Both the position numbers and the translations under genes were made by a program. From positions 1 through 52,307 of the IMG/VR virus record IMGVR_UViG_3300009508_002179: a stretch of DNA of 52,307 nucleotides. One strand, written 5' to 3'. This document shows positions 1-8,788 of the stretch, one piece after another (within the stretch, counting starts at the first letter, position 1; each line of letters opens with the position of its first letter). The DNA is from a virus. The notes below the pieces were generated by a model. The model searched no databases. It was not told where the DNA came from and saw only the letters and a program-made list of their open reading frames with translations.

Positions 1-2418
1 AACATGAGATGTTGCAAAATTTTTCCCACCCACACTGGACTCAAAATATACTTGCTTAGGAGGTCCGTACTCACTTGGCCCATCATCTCTAACCTGGGTT
101 TTATATTTAGCTGGAATTCTTGCGCTTGCATAATTAGGAACATAACCCCCGCTGTAAGGCATTGGCAATTTCCTCGAAGACCTTCTAGCTCCGTTTAATG
201 ACTCCACCATTCCATAAACTAAATCTCCGCTACCTCCCCAAGACTTAGGAACATTTGCTCCGAAATTTCTAAGGGCAGCGTTAACATCATGCCTCATTTG
301 GTCTCCCTTTCCCACTATAAAATTTTTGTAAATTTTCTCCCTAATGGAATTCATTTCAGTGCCCGTTGCCATAGCTGGGCCATACGAGTGCCAAGTGTCC
401 TTTAATTGTTTGTTGGGAGCTACCTGAAGACCCATGGCTGTTTTTCCTCCATAAATCAATCCTCTTGCTATATTAGCGGCACTTTCTGGAGAGTACCTCA
501 TGGCGGCATAGTTAGGAATGTGTCCCTGATTTGCATACGGATTAAACCCATGAACTTTTTTAAATGCTTTTGTATAATTTTTTCCAGCATTACTTCTTTT
601 AGGAGGCATTATTGCTGGCTGCTTCATCCCAGGGAAAGCTCTTACCGATTCAGCTGTATTATAAACAACCCTACCCTGACCAGGCATGTTCATCGATTTC
701 ACAGCTCCAGGATTATAGCCAGCTGATTTAGCTCCTGCTCTTTCTGCGGAAGCCTCTTCTTTAGACGGATAACCCTTAACAAGATTAAAGTTAGGAATGT
801 GCCCTTCGCTCCTTGTTCTTTTTAAATTTTGATTAAACCCAGCTCTCATTACCGCTGGCCCTATAGCCGCAGCTGCAGCTGCAATTTTTTGCTGTTCCAT
901 TGATTGAGCTCTCAAAATCCCCAATATAGTTTTTTCTTGCGCGGCTCGATTTCCTTCTTGCGATAATATTTTTTGTTGAAGAGCTGAATTCTCAGAAAGT
1001 ACAGCAACAATTGTTTTTTGTATTTCTTTTTGTTTTTGAGCTACCGTTGTGATTCCCAAAAGCTCTTTCATACTACCCGCTAAAAATGAAAATGTTTTTC
1101 CAAAAAGTTTAACTAACACACCTAAGAAACTAAGCATGACTGGGCCAGCCAACACATTTCCGATACCCTTGATTAACCCTCTTCCTATATCAGCCCCGAA
1201 ACCTTCACCTGCTGATAAAAATTCTGCAGCGTTACCAAAACCATCTTTAATTATATTTAGAAAGAATCTTATGGGCTCATCAAAAGCTAGTTTACCCATT
1301 ACTGCACCCAATTGTTCTATAGAAGTAACTGTTTGAGAAGTTAAAGCCGCTATAGTCTGATTAAGAAGTGCATTTTTTCTATAAGCTTCATCTGTAGCTT
1401 GACTTGCTATTTTTGTAGCTCTAGCTAAAATACTATTCTCTTCAGATAAATCTTTGATTGCCGCTTTTAAAATATTGATTTGAAAAACTCCACCTACTTG
1501 CTCGGCAACAGCCGCTTTCGTTGTGTCTGCTAATGTGTCGTATGTTTTTGATAAATTTTCTAAGACTCTTATGGCTGGTAGCGTATTTCCAGCTATATCT
1601 CTAACTGCTATGCCAAGCTCTTCAAGCCTTTGGATGGTACTCGCTCTTTGCACCCTAGTAAATATAGTCTTAAAACTATTACCTATAACTTTACCTCCTC
1701 TAGCAGTTTGTTGTTGAGCTGCGGTAACGGCGCCTAACAGCTGATCGAAACTAACTCCAGCATCTTGAGCTACAGCACCAGCTCTTGCTATACCATCAAT
1801 TAAATCTTCTGTACTAACTGCAAATTGAACATCAACAGCAGCCATCTTACTTAATATTTTTGTCGAATCTAATCCAGCTTTATTAAATGTATTAATTGCC
1901 GCAGTTAAACCAGAAACCGCATTTGCTGCATCTAAACCAGTTAGCCTAGTTAAAATCAGGGCATCGTTAGTTCTTTTTAAGGTTTCTTCCATTGATAAAC
2001 CCTGCCTTGCCAATTCAGTAGCCGCAGTAGCTACAGTTGAAAAGCTTTGAGCTGTATTTTTAGCCACTTTGAACAAACCTCTGCTCATTTCGTCAAGTTC
2101 TTTATTGGTTACTCCCATAACCACATTAATTTCAGCTAATTTCCTCTCGACTTCTACTGTAGATTTTATCAAAGCGGAGAAAGCTCGTTGTACACCCTGT
2201 ATAATTCCAACAGATGCACCAAACGCTAAAACTCTGGCATTAGATGCATCTAGTGATTTATTAAATTCACTTACAGACCCCGTTATTTTACCAAGAGGCC
2301 TTGTAAACTGTTTGTCGTTTACAGACAGGTTTAACCCTCCCCTTCTATTTACGCTACTTACAGCTTTTCTAATAGAAGCTTCTAGGCCCGTTTGAACTGT
2401 TTGAACTTTTAATGGCAT
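1..2418 (-). CDS. Phage tail tape measure protein (3' end outside window)
   Basis: The frame is open from the ATG at 2418 to the window edge, giving 806 codons with no stop, so the C-terminus is missing. The first 250 residues match the TP901-type tape measure core: a segment VMGVTNKELDEMSRG, then an Ala/Thr/Leu-rich stretch with LARQGLSMEETLKRT. A hydrophobic segment follows around residues 390-440, then a coiled-coil-like Gln/Ala region. The distal part holds three copies of G(H/Y)(I/V)PN(F/Y) at 784-804, 505-525 and 127-147. Tape measures set tail length and often carry lytic or membrane-active domains. AAGGAT lies just upstream of the start. It follows the major tail protein and a terminator, as is usual for tail genes. 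Confidence 0.88.
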   Translation of the reverse strand, partial: MPLKVQTVQTGLEASIRKAVSSVNRRGGLNLSVNDKQFTRPLGKITGSVSEFNKSLDASNARVLAFGASVGIIQGVQRAFSALIKSTVEVERKLAEINVVMGVTNKELDEMSRGLFKVAKNTAQSFSTVATAATELARQGLSMEETLKRTNDALILTRLTGLDAANAVSGLTAAINTFNKAGLDSTKILSKMAAVDVQFAVSTEDLIDGIARAGAVAQDAGVSFDQLLGAVTAAQQQTARGGKVIGNSFKTIFTRVQRASTIQRLEELGIAVRDIAGNTLPAIRVLENLSKTYDTLADTTKAAVAEQVGGVFQINILKAAIKDLSEENSILARATKIASQATDEAYRKNALLNQTIAALTSQTVTSIEQLGAVMGKLAFDEPIRFFLNIIKDGFGNAAEFLSAGEGFGADIGRGLIKGIGNVLAGPVMLSFLGVLVKLFGKTFSFLAGSMKELLGITTVAQKQKEIQKTIVAVLSENSALQQKILSQEGNRAAQEKTILGILRAQSMEQQKIAAAAAAIGPAVMRAGFNQNLKRTRSEGHIPNFNLVKGYPSKEEASAERAGAKSAGYNPGAVKSMNMPGQGRVVYNTAESVRAFPGMKQPAIMPPKRSNAGKNYTKAFKKVHGFNPYANQGHIPNYAAMRYSPESAANIARGLIYGGKTAMGLQVAPNKQLKDTWHSYGPAMATGTEMNSIREKIYKNFIVGKGDQMRHDVNAALRNFGANVPKSWGGSGDLVYGMVESLNGARRSSRKLPMPYSGGYVPNYASARIPAKYKTQVRDDGPSEYGPPKQVYFESSVGGKNFATSHV

Positions 2419-2440
2419 TATCCTTAATCCTTAAAATGGA

Positions 2441-2446
2441 TTACAC
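2441..2446 (-). promoter_or_regulatory. GTGTAA motif, possible phage promoter element for the tape measure gene
   Basis: Just after the terminator of the upstream gene, the minus strand reads GGTGTAATCC, 22 bases before the tape measure start. The same GTGTA(A/T) core precedes several other genes in this window. A terminator followed by a fresh start signal is a sensible arrangement, but the promoter role is inferred only from recurrence. Confidence 0.35.
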
Positions 2447-2453
2447 CAAAAAA

Positions 2454-2485
2454 ACAAAAACCCGACTAATAAAAGTCGGGTTTTT
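2454..2485 (-). terminator. Rho-independent terminator after the major tail protein gene
   Basis: A perfect 7-bp stem (CCCGACT at 2461-2467 with AGTCGGG at 2474-2480) encloses a 6-base loop. A run of T follows on the minus strand (A-rich at 2454-2460 on plus) and TTTTT lies at 2481-2485, so it could work in both directions. It sits 22 bases past the stop of the minus-strand tail protein gene. Confidence 0.85.
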
Positions 2486-2507
2486 GAAGTAATGTGGCGG
2501 GAAAAAA

Positions 2508-4070
2508 CTATTTCCTTGGAATAGCGACGTGATCAGGAATGTCCACTCTATTGGCTCCTGAAATAAATACGCCGTGAAGTTTATCTTCTGGACCACCGAT
2601 TTGGGTGGTGAAAGATAAGTCTACAGATTTATTACTACCAATGTCAGAGCTGATAGATTCACTATCTATTCTCGCTCCTTTGAAATCAATAATCATTGAA
2701 TCTGTCGCATCTCCGACTCCGCAACTTTGATTAGCTTTCATTTTAACTTTGACATCATATTCGTCACAAGCATCAATGATTTTTGCCAAGTTAGCTTCGT
2801 TAACTTCAGAAACAAGAGCGGAAACACTCATTGTTGCAACAACTGGAAAGTCTACAACTCTAGAAAATGCGAACCTAGTTCCCAATCTGTCGATAGGACT
2901 TCTTGAGAGAGGTAATGAAAGACTAAAGTTTTGAATGTGAACGGATCCGTCTCCGCTTACATCAGTAAATATAGAAAGTCCTGTCGGAATTTGCAATTCA
3001 ATATCACCAGGCCTTAAAGCGGTAGCAGTAACATCTCCCGTAGAAGGAGCCGCTCCTTCACCATCACCCCTTAGGGTTGAGTGATGACCTACAGAGAAAT
3101 TAATTCCTGTAACTGGCTTTCCGTCATCAAGAGTAACAGCTGGAATTTCTTTTCCAGTCGTTCCAATATCTGACTTCGCATTAAAAAGTTCAACCGTACT
3201 AGAGACCGAAGGAATAGACCCTACAGAAGCGTCTAAAGAATAATCACTAAGGAAACCATTACCCAATGAAATAACACTTCTTTCTGAAACTGAGCGCGTT
3301 GTATTAAAAGCATCAGTTCCTTCAGGAGTAGTTAAAATAAAGAAATTTCTTCCAGCACCATCATCTTGAAGGTGTCCAGATGAAGCATTAAGAATTGCAG
3401 TTCCCATTCCAACTCCCTTATTAGCTGCTCCTTGAATGTAAAATCCAAGATTTCTTTCGTTAAATCCGTCTGTTGGATAATAAGTGAAATCAAGATTTAC
3501 TGTGGGTGGCTCAAGAGCGATAGCATCAATTCTAGCAAGCTGACCAAAAGTATTAACATCAGTTCTATTGATAGAGAAGCTATAATTCGCGCTTTGTACT
3601 CTATGAATTTGTTGAACTAAATTTTCGTAATCTCCACTTATTGCTGGTTGAAGCATTACGCCAGTTGTAGACGCTCCAGCCCCCGCTGTTACTGAAGTAT
3701 CAGCAAATGTCTCAAAGCTCGATTTTTTTGTGAACAGAGCTGCGTTTCCTTGGCCCGCTGCTGTTCCATTAATAGCTTGAATCAAATTGAAACCAGGCAT
3801 CGCAGCTTTTACCGCCCCACTTATATTAACTAAATCAAATTCTTCAGGGCTTGCGGTCAAACTAGTAGAAGGCGTAACGTCGAACTGCTTTGTTACTTGT
3901 GGGTCTTGAGTTAATCCAATAGGACTAACAGGCATAACTGCTGAATGCCACTCGTTCAAGCCTGGCCCACCCTTCCCAGTTAAGACTCCATTACATATGA
4001 AGTGCGCTCCTGTCGAATTAGGGCTAACGAATACCGCTTCACTTTGATATATTACTCTATTTCTTGCCAT
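2508..4070 (-). CDS. Putative major tail (tube) protein
   Basis: A 520-residue protein with no signal peptide or membrane segment, rich in Ser, Thr, Asn and Asp and in beta-type sequence, as expected for an abundant virion protein. It begins MARNRVIYQSEAVFVSPNST and contains SANYSFSINRTDVNTFGQLARID, a pattern typical of tail tube proteins that address a local coordinate frame. It lies directly before the tape measure gene and has its own strong terminator, which fits a highly expressed major tail component. The length is large for a tube protein, so extra domains are likely. I do not recognise a named family. A tail sheath is an alternative, but I see no sheath signature. Confidence 0.6.
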   Translation of the reverse strand: MARNRVIYQSEAVFVSPNSTGAHFICNGVLTGKGGPGLNEWHSAVMPVSPIGLTQDPQVTKQFDVTPSTSLTASPEEFDLVNISGAVKAAMPGFNLIQAINGTAAGQGNAALFTKKSSFETFADTSVTAGAGASTTGVMLQPAISGDYENLVQQIHRVQSANYSFSINRTDVNTFGQLARIDAIALEPPTVNLDFTYYPTDGFNERNLGFYIQGAANKGVGMGTAILNASSGHLQDDGAGRNFFILTTPEGTDAFNTTRSVSERSVISLGNGFLSDYSLDASVGSIPSVSSTVELFNAKSDIGTTGKEIPAVTLDDGKPVTGINFSVGHHSTLRGDGEGAAPSTGDVTATALRPGDIELQIPTGLSIFTDVSGDGSVHIQNFSLSLPLSRSPIDRLGTRFAFSRVVDFPVVATMSVSALVSEVNEANLAKIIDACDEYDVKVKMKANQSCGVGDATDSMIIDFKGARIDSESISSDIGSNKSVDLSFTTQIGGPEDKLHGVFISGANRVDIPDHVAIPRK

Positions 4071-4160
4071 GACTTATCTTTTGTTAAATTTAAATTTTTG
4101 GTGGGTTACTGTAAATTACAACCAACATCACTTAATGTGAAATATTTAATTGCTTTTTTA

Positions 4161-5021
4161 TTAGCATATTCTAGGATATCTTAGTTTAGTTACCTCGAAA
4201 TCTATAAAACCGACAAAGAGAGACGGAGATATTGTATTCCTTATTGTCTCACTTATCTTCGAAGTATTAACTCTTTCTATATTAAAAATATTTTGATTAT
4301 GTCTATTTTGTAAGTTTTCATACAAATATATCCCGCTCTTTAAATCCCCATATTCATTTATAGGATGTTCGGCAAATGAAACATGTGGATATGCGATATC
4401 TCTAGAGTCAGCGAATAATGATAATACTCCATCTAATTGGTATAAATTTTCAGCAAAAACAACAGATTTGAAATTTAATATAGTTTTATCTTCCCCTCCA
4501 AATGAAAAAGGTTTATTTTCTATATATTCATTATTTACGAAAATAGCAGGAGTTACGAAATCATAAGGTGGTATTCCAGTTTCGACTACTGTAAATCTAC
4601 TATTTGTATCGTATTTATTTTCTATAACTAAATTTTCTTCAGATTGATTAGTGTTATATATATTAAAATCTTTTACTGCGAATTGCCCGCTCCATTGCAT
4701 GTTTTCATCTGCAGCGGCTCCAGTGGCTACAATCCCGCCATTATCAAAATCGATGTAATACCCCATTCCTGGATCTCCTCTTCTGGTAGCTAAGCCAAAT
4801 CCAGAAAAATTGACAGGTACATGAGCTCCACCCACACCGCTTTCCGTACACCATTGTTTATAAGAACTACTATACCTGTAGAACCCCGCTGGCAGCCTAT
4901 CATCTTTGACATAATATAACTTACCCGTCTTGTTCGAATAAGCCTCAGCGTTTTTTATTAAAAAATCATCAAACCATAATGAAAAGCTGGTAGTTGCTTC
5001 GTGACCAAAATTTATTTTCAT
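4161..5021 (-). CDS. Phage virion-associated protein, tail/neck region
   Basis: A 286-residue protein in the tail operon, one base of overlap downstream of the neck-like gene at 5021-5686. The sequence is aromatic and rich in beta-strand-like patches (for example FSLWFDDFLIKNAEAYSNKTG), with no membrane segment, which suggests a structural protein. Residues near 100-115 contain ADENMQWSGQF. The DNA coding this (4681-4726) is almost identical to DNA in the GT90-like gene at 36201-36246. The specific function is not recognised; a tail completion or adhesin-like role is possible. Confidence 0.55.
   Translation of the reverse strand: MKINFGHEATTSFSLWFDDFLIKNAEAYSNKTGKLYYVKDDRLPAGFYRYSSSYKQWCTESGVGGAHVPVNFSGFGLATRRGDPGMGYYIDFDNGGIVATGAAADENMQWSGQFAVKDFNIYNTNQSEENLVIENKYDTNSRFTVVETGIPPYDFVTPAIFVNNEYIENKPFSFGGEDKTILNFKSVVFAENLYQLDGVLSLFADSRDIAYPHVSFAEHPINEYGDLKSGIYLYENLQNRHNQNIFNIERVNTSKISETIRNTISPSLFVGFIDFEVTKLRYPRIC
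4681..4726. repeat. 46-bp dispersed repeat, copy A (matches 36201-36246)
   Basis: Bases 4681-4711 are identical to 36201-36231 (31 of 31), and the next 15 bases match at 11 positions. Both copies lie in the same reading frame and code ENMQWSGQ on the minus strand. One copy is in a virion gene, the other in a glycosyltransferase-like gene 31.5 kb away. Confidence 0.9.
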
Positions 5022-5686
5022 TAAAGCATTCTCCCGTTTAAAGCGATAACCGACCTTCTAAAGTCTTTTAGTATAGATGAAATGTAAGAAGTTCTTGTGA
5101 ACCTAGTTCTTTGGTTAGCTATAGCCCCCCCAGTACTTCCTCCTCCAAAAGCTTTCTCGTCTTTTTTTCCTCCTTTTATTTGTATAGCTGGTCCAGATCT
5201 TGATTTATCTATATTTTTTCCTTGTAAATACAAATAGAAACCTAAGCCAGAAATACCCGTCTCGATACCATCTAGCCAGCTCCTTGAGCCCTCAAAATCG
5301 GACCTGAAGTTTGAAAATTTTGTCATTGAGAAAAGCTCATCTTTCGTCGGTTCTGTAGTTATGAAGTTAAATACTCCCCTGCTTATTTTTTGTTTAATAA
5401 TTCTTGTTTCTTCTAATCTCGATCTTATTGGCTCTATGGGATCGTGTCCAGAAGGAAACCCAATAAAAGTAAATAAATTACCATAACCACTTAAAGTCTT
5501 ACTTGAATTACTAGCATCTTCTCCATTTTCTATCTCTATAGTTACTGGATGATTATTGAAATCGCTAATCATTCTGCGTTTTATTATTTCAAATTCTTTT
5601 AATAAAATCTTTAAAACAGATGGAGCTAATTGTTTGCTGGCTTGAGATTCTATCGACCTTCTGACATCTGCAGGTAATCTATTCAT
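5021..5686 (-). CDS. Putative neck / head-tail joining protein
   Basis: A 221-residue protein between the presumed head-completion gene and a virion-associated gene, with abutting or 1-base overlapping ends. The N-terminus (NRLPADVRRSIESQASKQLA) looks helical. The C-terminus has a Gly-rich loop followed by ANQRTRFTRTSYISSILKDF. A helical start and a basic C-terminal tail are seen in neck and tail-terminator proteins, but I cannot assign a family. Position in the operon is the main evidence. Confidence 0.5.
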   Translation of the reverse strand: MNRLPADVRRSIESQASKQLAPSVLKILLKEFEIIKRRMISDFNNHPVTIEIENGEDASNSSKTLSGYGNLFTFIGFPSGHDPIEPIRSRLEETRIIKQKISRGVFNFITTEPTKDELFSMTKFSNFRSDFEGSRSWLDGIETGISGLGFYLYLQGKNIDKSRSGPAIQIKGGKKDEKAFGGGSTGGAIANQRTRFTRTSYISSILKDFRRSVIALNGRML

Positions 5687-6145
5687 TTAATTCTCTGTTG
5701 GAGTTAAAAAGAATGTATAATAATTAGGTTCAAATAAACCGTGAGGTCTCACATCGCTAGTTATTGAAAATCTTCTTCCATCAAAATCTACTCTTTTTGC
5801 TTGCCTGATATACTGATATCCTGTTTTATCTAATTTTATCCGTACTGTACCGTCTGGGATTTTTATTTTTAATTGAGAATCTATTTCTGGAGATGATATA
5901 TTTTGTTCAGCTCGATCAGTGTCGTAAGTTATTCGAGCCATAAAAGAGCCTGATTGAACTTGTTTTGTTTCTATTTTTGATTGAGCTGCATTCTGATGGT
6001 ATATAGCATTATAAGAAGGGTTTGTCGCTATAGATATCGACTTAGCCTCCTTATACACATATATTTCCCGAGCAAAAGTATCATGCAAATCATTAAATGC
6101 GCCTTGTAGCGCTGCCTTTTGAGCTGCTGTTAATAATGAAGCCAT
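5687..6145 (-). CDS. Putative head-tail connector / head completion protein
   Basis: I chose the ATG at 6145, giving a protein that starts MASLLTAAQKAALQGAFNDL; a GTG 15 bases upstream would add five residues. About 152 residues: a helical N-terminus, then a beta-rich half with KIPDGTVRIKLDKTGYQYIRQ. Small proteins of this layout between capsid and tail genes are usually stopper or connector proteins. The stop is immediately followed by the next gene's start. It is divergent from the plus-strand gene at 6214. No clear Shine-Dalgarno site is visible, but GTGTATATAT lies 9-15 bases upstream. Confidence 0.5.
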   Translation of the reverse strand: MASLLTAAQKAALQGAFNDLHDTFAREIYVYKEAKSISIATNPSYNAIYHQNAAQSKIETKQVQSGSFMARITYDTDRAEQNISSPEIDSQLKIKIPDGTVRIKLDKTGYQYIRQAKRVDFDGRRFSITSDVRPHGLFEPNYYTFFLTPTEN

Positions 6146-6166
6146 ATGTAATATATACACTTTTAT

Positions 6167-6194
6167 TTGAAAAAATATTTTTTTTGTGTAACAT
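6167..6194 (+). promoter_or_regulatory. Possible sigma70-like promoter for the tail chaperone operon
   Basis: TTGAAA (6167-6172), 16 bases, then TAACAT (6189-6194) lie upstream of the plus-strand genes starting at 6214. The region is the only divergent intergenic gap in the tail block, so a promoter is needed here, but the match is imperfect and the DNA is AT-rich. Confidence 0.35.
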
Positions 6195-6213
6195 AATATG
6201 GAAAAAGGTTTCT

Positions 6214-6495
6214 ATGGAGGATAAAAAATTATTACAGGAAAGGTATGAAAGACATGTTAAGGATTTATTTAAATCTTTTCTTTTTATCTTGGAGGATTTA
6301 GCGGATGATCACGCTATACATTTCGCAAAATTAAAAAGATCACTACCAGAACATTCGAGTCTAATTGATCAAGCTAATTATTTTGACAAAGAAAAACTTC
6401 AATTCTTAAGGAAAAGAGTTTTGGATTTAGGAAACGACTCATTAAGAAGCCACGGCGAAGATTTGGAAAAATTCACTGTAATTTTTAAATTTTAA
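6214..6495 (+). CDS. Small hypothetical protein ahead of the tail chaperone genes
   Basis: A 93-residue, charged, helical protein starting MEDKKLLQERYERHVKDLF. I chose the ATG at 6214 because GAAAAAGG lies six bases upstream; the open frame extends further 5' but only through unlikely sequence. It is the first gene of a three-gene plus-strand unit inside an otherwise minus-strand structural block. No cysteines pairs, membrane segment or known motif. Its co-transcription with tail-assembly genes suggests an assembly role, by position only. Confidence 0.55.
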   Translation: MEDKKLLQERYERHVKDLFKSFLFILEDLADDHAIHFAKLKRSLPEHSSLIDQANYFDKEKLQFLRKRVLDLGNDSLRSHGEDLEKFTVIFKF

Positions 6496-6509
6496 TTTTA
6501 TAATACAAT

Positions 6510-7271
6510 ATGAAAGAAATATATAGTTTTAATGTTGAGGTAGAGCGCACTGTAGAAGAAACTTCGACCAAGAAAAGAAAAAACAAAGACACGGGTAAAA
6601 TGGAAGAAGTGTCTGTCGCCCAAGAGGTTAAAAAAGAAGTCCCCGTAAAGATTATTTTAAGAGAGCCCAACAGAAGGCAGCTAGAGGAGGCCGACATGGA
6701 ATATAGCATTGAAATGAGTAAGTGCATCAAAAGAGGAATTCTTACCAAGGCAATGCTCGCAAAAAAGTATAGCGACTCAGGAGGGTTACTTAGTGAGGAA
6801 GATGCTCAATTTTTAACTAGAAAGTATTCTGAATTAGGCGATTTTCAAAATAAATATACTAGACTTTCTACAAAACCTAAAAAGACTAAATCTGACGAAG
6901 ACAAATTAAAGAATATGCTAGGAGAGATGGCTGAAAAAAGAAGGGAAATTGTTGACATGGAAACAAGCTATTCTTCTTTATTTAATCATACCGCTGACAC
7001 TAAAGCTCAAAATAGAGTGTTATTGTGGTATCTAGTAAACCTCTCTTTTTTCCAAGAAAACGAATCGGAAGAAATGAAACCATTTTTTACCGCAGAAAGC
7101 ATGGAGGATAAGATAGAGGAGTATTACGATCTAGATGAGGGAGGAAACGATATCTTCGATATTTCTAAGGATAAATTATCTACAATTTTAAGTTTTTGGT
7201 ATTTTAGCTCAAACGCAACTCAAGAAGACTTTGACAAATTGAATGAAGATATAGAATCGGGAAATGTCTAA
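6510..7271 (+). CDS. Putative tail assembly chaperone, first protein
   Basis: A 253-residue, acidic, helical protein. Near residues 45-80 it has VKIILREPNRRQLEEADM followed by a helix ending in RGILTKAML, a pattern I associate with tail assembly chaperones of large phages. Such proteins coat the tape measure during tail assembly. The 3' end overlaps the next gene by 8 bases, and the classic slippery heptamer GGGAAAT lies in frame at 7259-7265 just before the stop. Paired, overlapping chaperone genes joined by frameshifting are a hallmark of this family. The unit is on the opposite strand from the tape measure. Confidence 0.6.
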   Translation: MKEIYSFNVEVERTVEETSTKKRKNKDTGKMEEVSVAQEVKKEVPVKIILREPNRRQLEEADMEYSIEMSKCIKRGILTKAMLAKKYSDSGGLLSEEDAQFLTRKYSELGDFQNKYTRLSTKPKKTKSDEDKLKNMLGEMAEKRREIVDMETSYSSLFNHTADTKAQNRVLLWYLVNLSFFQENESEEMKPFFTAESMEDKIEEYYDLDEGGNDIFDISKDKLSTILSFWYFSSNATQEDFDKLNEDIESGNV

Positions 7272-8262
7272 GAGTGAAGCTACTTTATATAGAAAAATTT
7301 TTAGAGATGTAGTTCAAGGTTTTACCAAAGTCTTTCATGGTGAAGAGCTTATATTCATAAAGCACTTAACAACTCACGACCAAGTTAACCTGGAGGATAT
7401 AGAAGAGAACTTTTTTAATAAAGCTCAAGCAAGGGGCTTAAAGACGGAGCAAGAATCTCTTGATCAAATAATTAAAGATGAATTATGGACAAGAGAGGAC
7501 GAGCAGTTTCTCTCGACTCAAAAATCTTACGTAGAAAATTTATACAAAGGTAAGTCTCAATTAATTCTAAAATCTCAAATAGATAATCAAGAGAGGTTAA
7601 TAAACACTGAGCTTAAAAAGCTAGACGAAAAAATCAACGAAAAAAACGAATTGCTAGGCGAAACTTGCGAAAAATACTCCAAGAAAAGAGCTAATGATTA
7701 TTATATAATGACGAGCTTTTATAGCGACGAAAAATTAACCACAAAACTTTATGAAGAAAAAGAATTTGATGATGTTGGATATAGTAGATTAAGCGAATTA
7801 GTAAATATTCACAACGAGCACTTTTCTGTTTTTTCTGAGGATAACATACAAAAAACTATATTAGAAGATTTCTTTTTTCCCTTTATGTCGTTCAGCGAAG
7901 ACACAATGCAGTTTTTTGGCAAACCTGTCTGCGAATTAACGAACCATCAAGTTAAATTAATTATATTCGCTAGAATTTTTAAATCGATTTTTGATAATAA
8001 TGAAAATATACCTGAAAAGATCAGGAAAGATCCAAAGGCATTAATAGACTTCGCCTCAACCTCAAACAAAGGAAAAGAAGAACTGGACAGGCACGAGGAA
8101 AAAGGAGGGGCAACTACAGTGGTAGGAGCTACTAAAGAAGATTATGAATACATGGGAGTCAATCCTGTAAAGGCTGAAGGTGGAGTGTCCTTGCACGAGA
8201 AAGCGAAGAAGAAAGGCGGAACCTTAAATATGAATGACCTAATGGAAATGGCTGGGCAGTAA
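7264..8262 (+). CDS. Putative tail assembly chaperone, second protein
   Basis: A 332-residue protein beginning MSKSEATLYRKIFRDVVQGF, with its own ATG inside the 8-base overlap with the preceding gene, in the +1 (equivalent to -2) frame. The middle (residues 95-150) is a long charged coiled coil. The C-terminal third is Gly/Lys-rich and looks disordered, ending NMNDLMEMAGQ. In position it corresponds to the T part of the G/GT chaperone pair, though independent initiation looks possible. It ends one base before the convergent minus-strand gene's stop at 8264. Confidence 0.5.
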   Translation: MSKSEATLYRKIFRDVVQGFTKVFHGEELIFIKHLTTHDQVNLEDIEENFFNKAQARGLKTEQESLDQIIKDELWTREDEQFLSTQKSYVENLYKGKSQLILKSQIDNQERLINTELKKLDEKINEKNELLGETCEKYSKKRANDYYIMTSFYSDEKLTTKLYEEKEFDDVGYSRLSELVNIHNEHFSVFSEDNIQKTILEDFFFPFMSFSEDTMQFFGKPVCELTNHQVKLIIFARIFKSIFDNNENIPEKIRKDPKALIDFASTSNKGKEELDRHEEKGGATTVVGATKEDYEYMGVNPVKAEGGVSLHEKAKKKGGTLNMNDLMEMAGQ

Positions 8263-8263
8263 T

Positions 8264-8788
8264 TTATTCAGGAGAATCTTTCCCAGCGACTTGCCTGGGT
8301 CCGCCCCTGTAAGAGGTATATCTTTGCAACAAATCCCTTAATGTATAATCAGCGTCTTGAGCAAATGAAGAGAATGTTCTTGATGCGGTTACTTTTGTTG
8401 CTGGGCTTGCTAACATAGCTTGTCTTTTTATTACACTATCTCCATCTCTTAATTCAGTCCAATCAGAAGTAACTATTGACCCTGACCCGCTCGAGCTTGA
8501 ACTGCTTGAGCTGGTCGAAACTCCCATTAAAGCGCTTCTCCCTAGCTTTGTATAATAGTTTTTTAGAAAAACTTGCCTGTAAATAGCCTGCTCCTCAACT
8601 CTTAATCCTGGATTTTCTCCGCTGTAACAAGTATGAATTAATACATTTAATTCGCCCATGTTGTTTTGCAACCATCCTGATATATAGTCCATCGACACCG
8701 ATCCAGTATTTGAATCGAAATCATACTTAAATATTCCAGTAGCTAAATTACCTACTTCGTTTAAAGATGGTGAAAAATAATAGCTCAT
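8264..8788 (-). CDS. Putative head-tail connector or neck protein
   Basis: A 174-residue protein overlapping the upstream gene by 4 bases (ATGA type), so translation is probably coupled. A predicted alpha/beta N-terminal half is separated from the C-terminal region by a long serine run (about ten Ser at residues 92-103). The C-terminus has a basic, Tyr-rich stretch (LLQRYTSYRGG). Position just after the capsid and a SAP-like protein suggests an adaptor at the head-tail interface. The family is not recognised. Confidence 0.45.
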   Translation of the reverse strand: MSYYFSPSLNEVGNLATGIFKYDFDSNTGSVSMDYISGWLQNNMGELNVLIHTCYSGENPGLRVEEQAIYRQVFLKNYYTKLGRSALMGVSTSSSSSSSSGSGSIVTSDWTELRDGDSVIKRQAMLASPATKVTASRTFSSFAQDADYTLRDLLQRYTSYRGGPRQVAGKDSPE

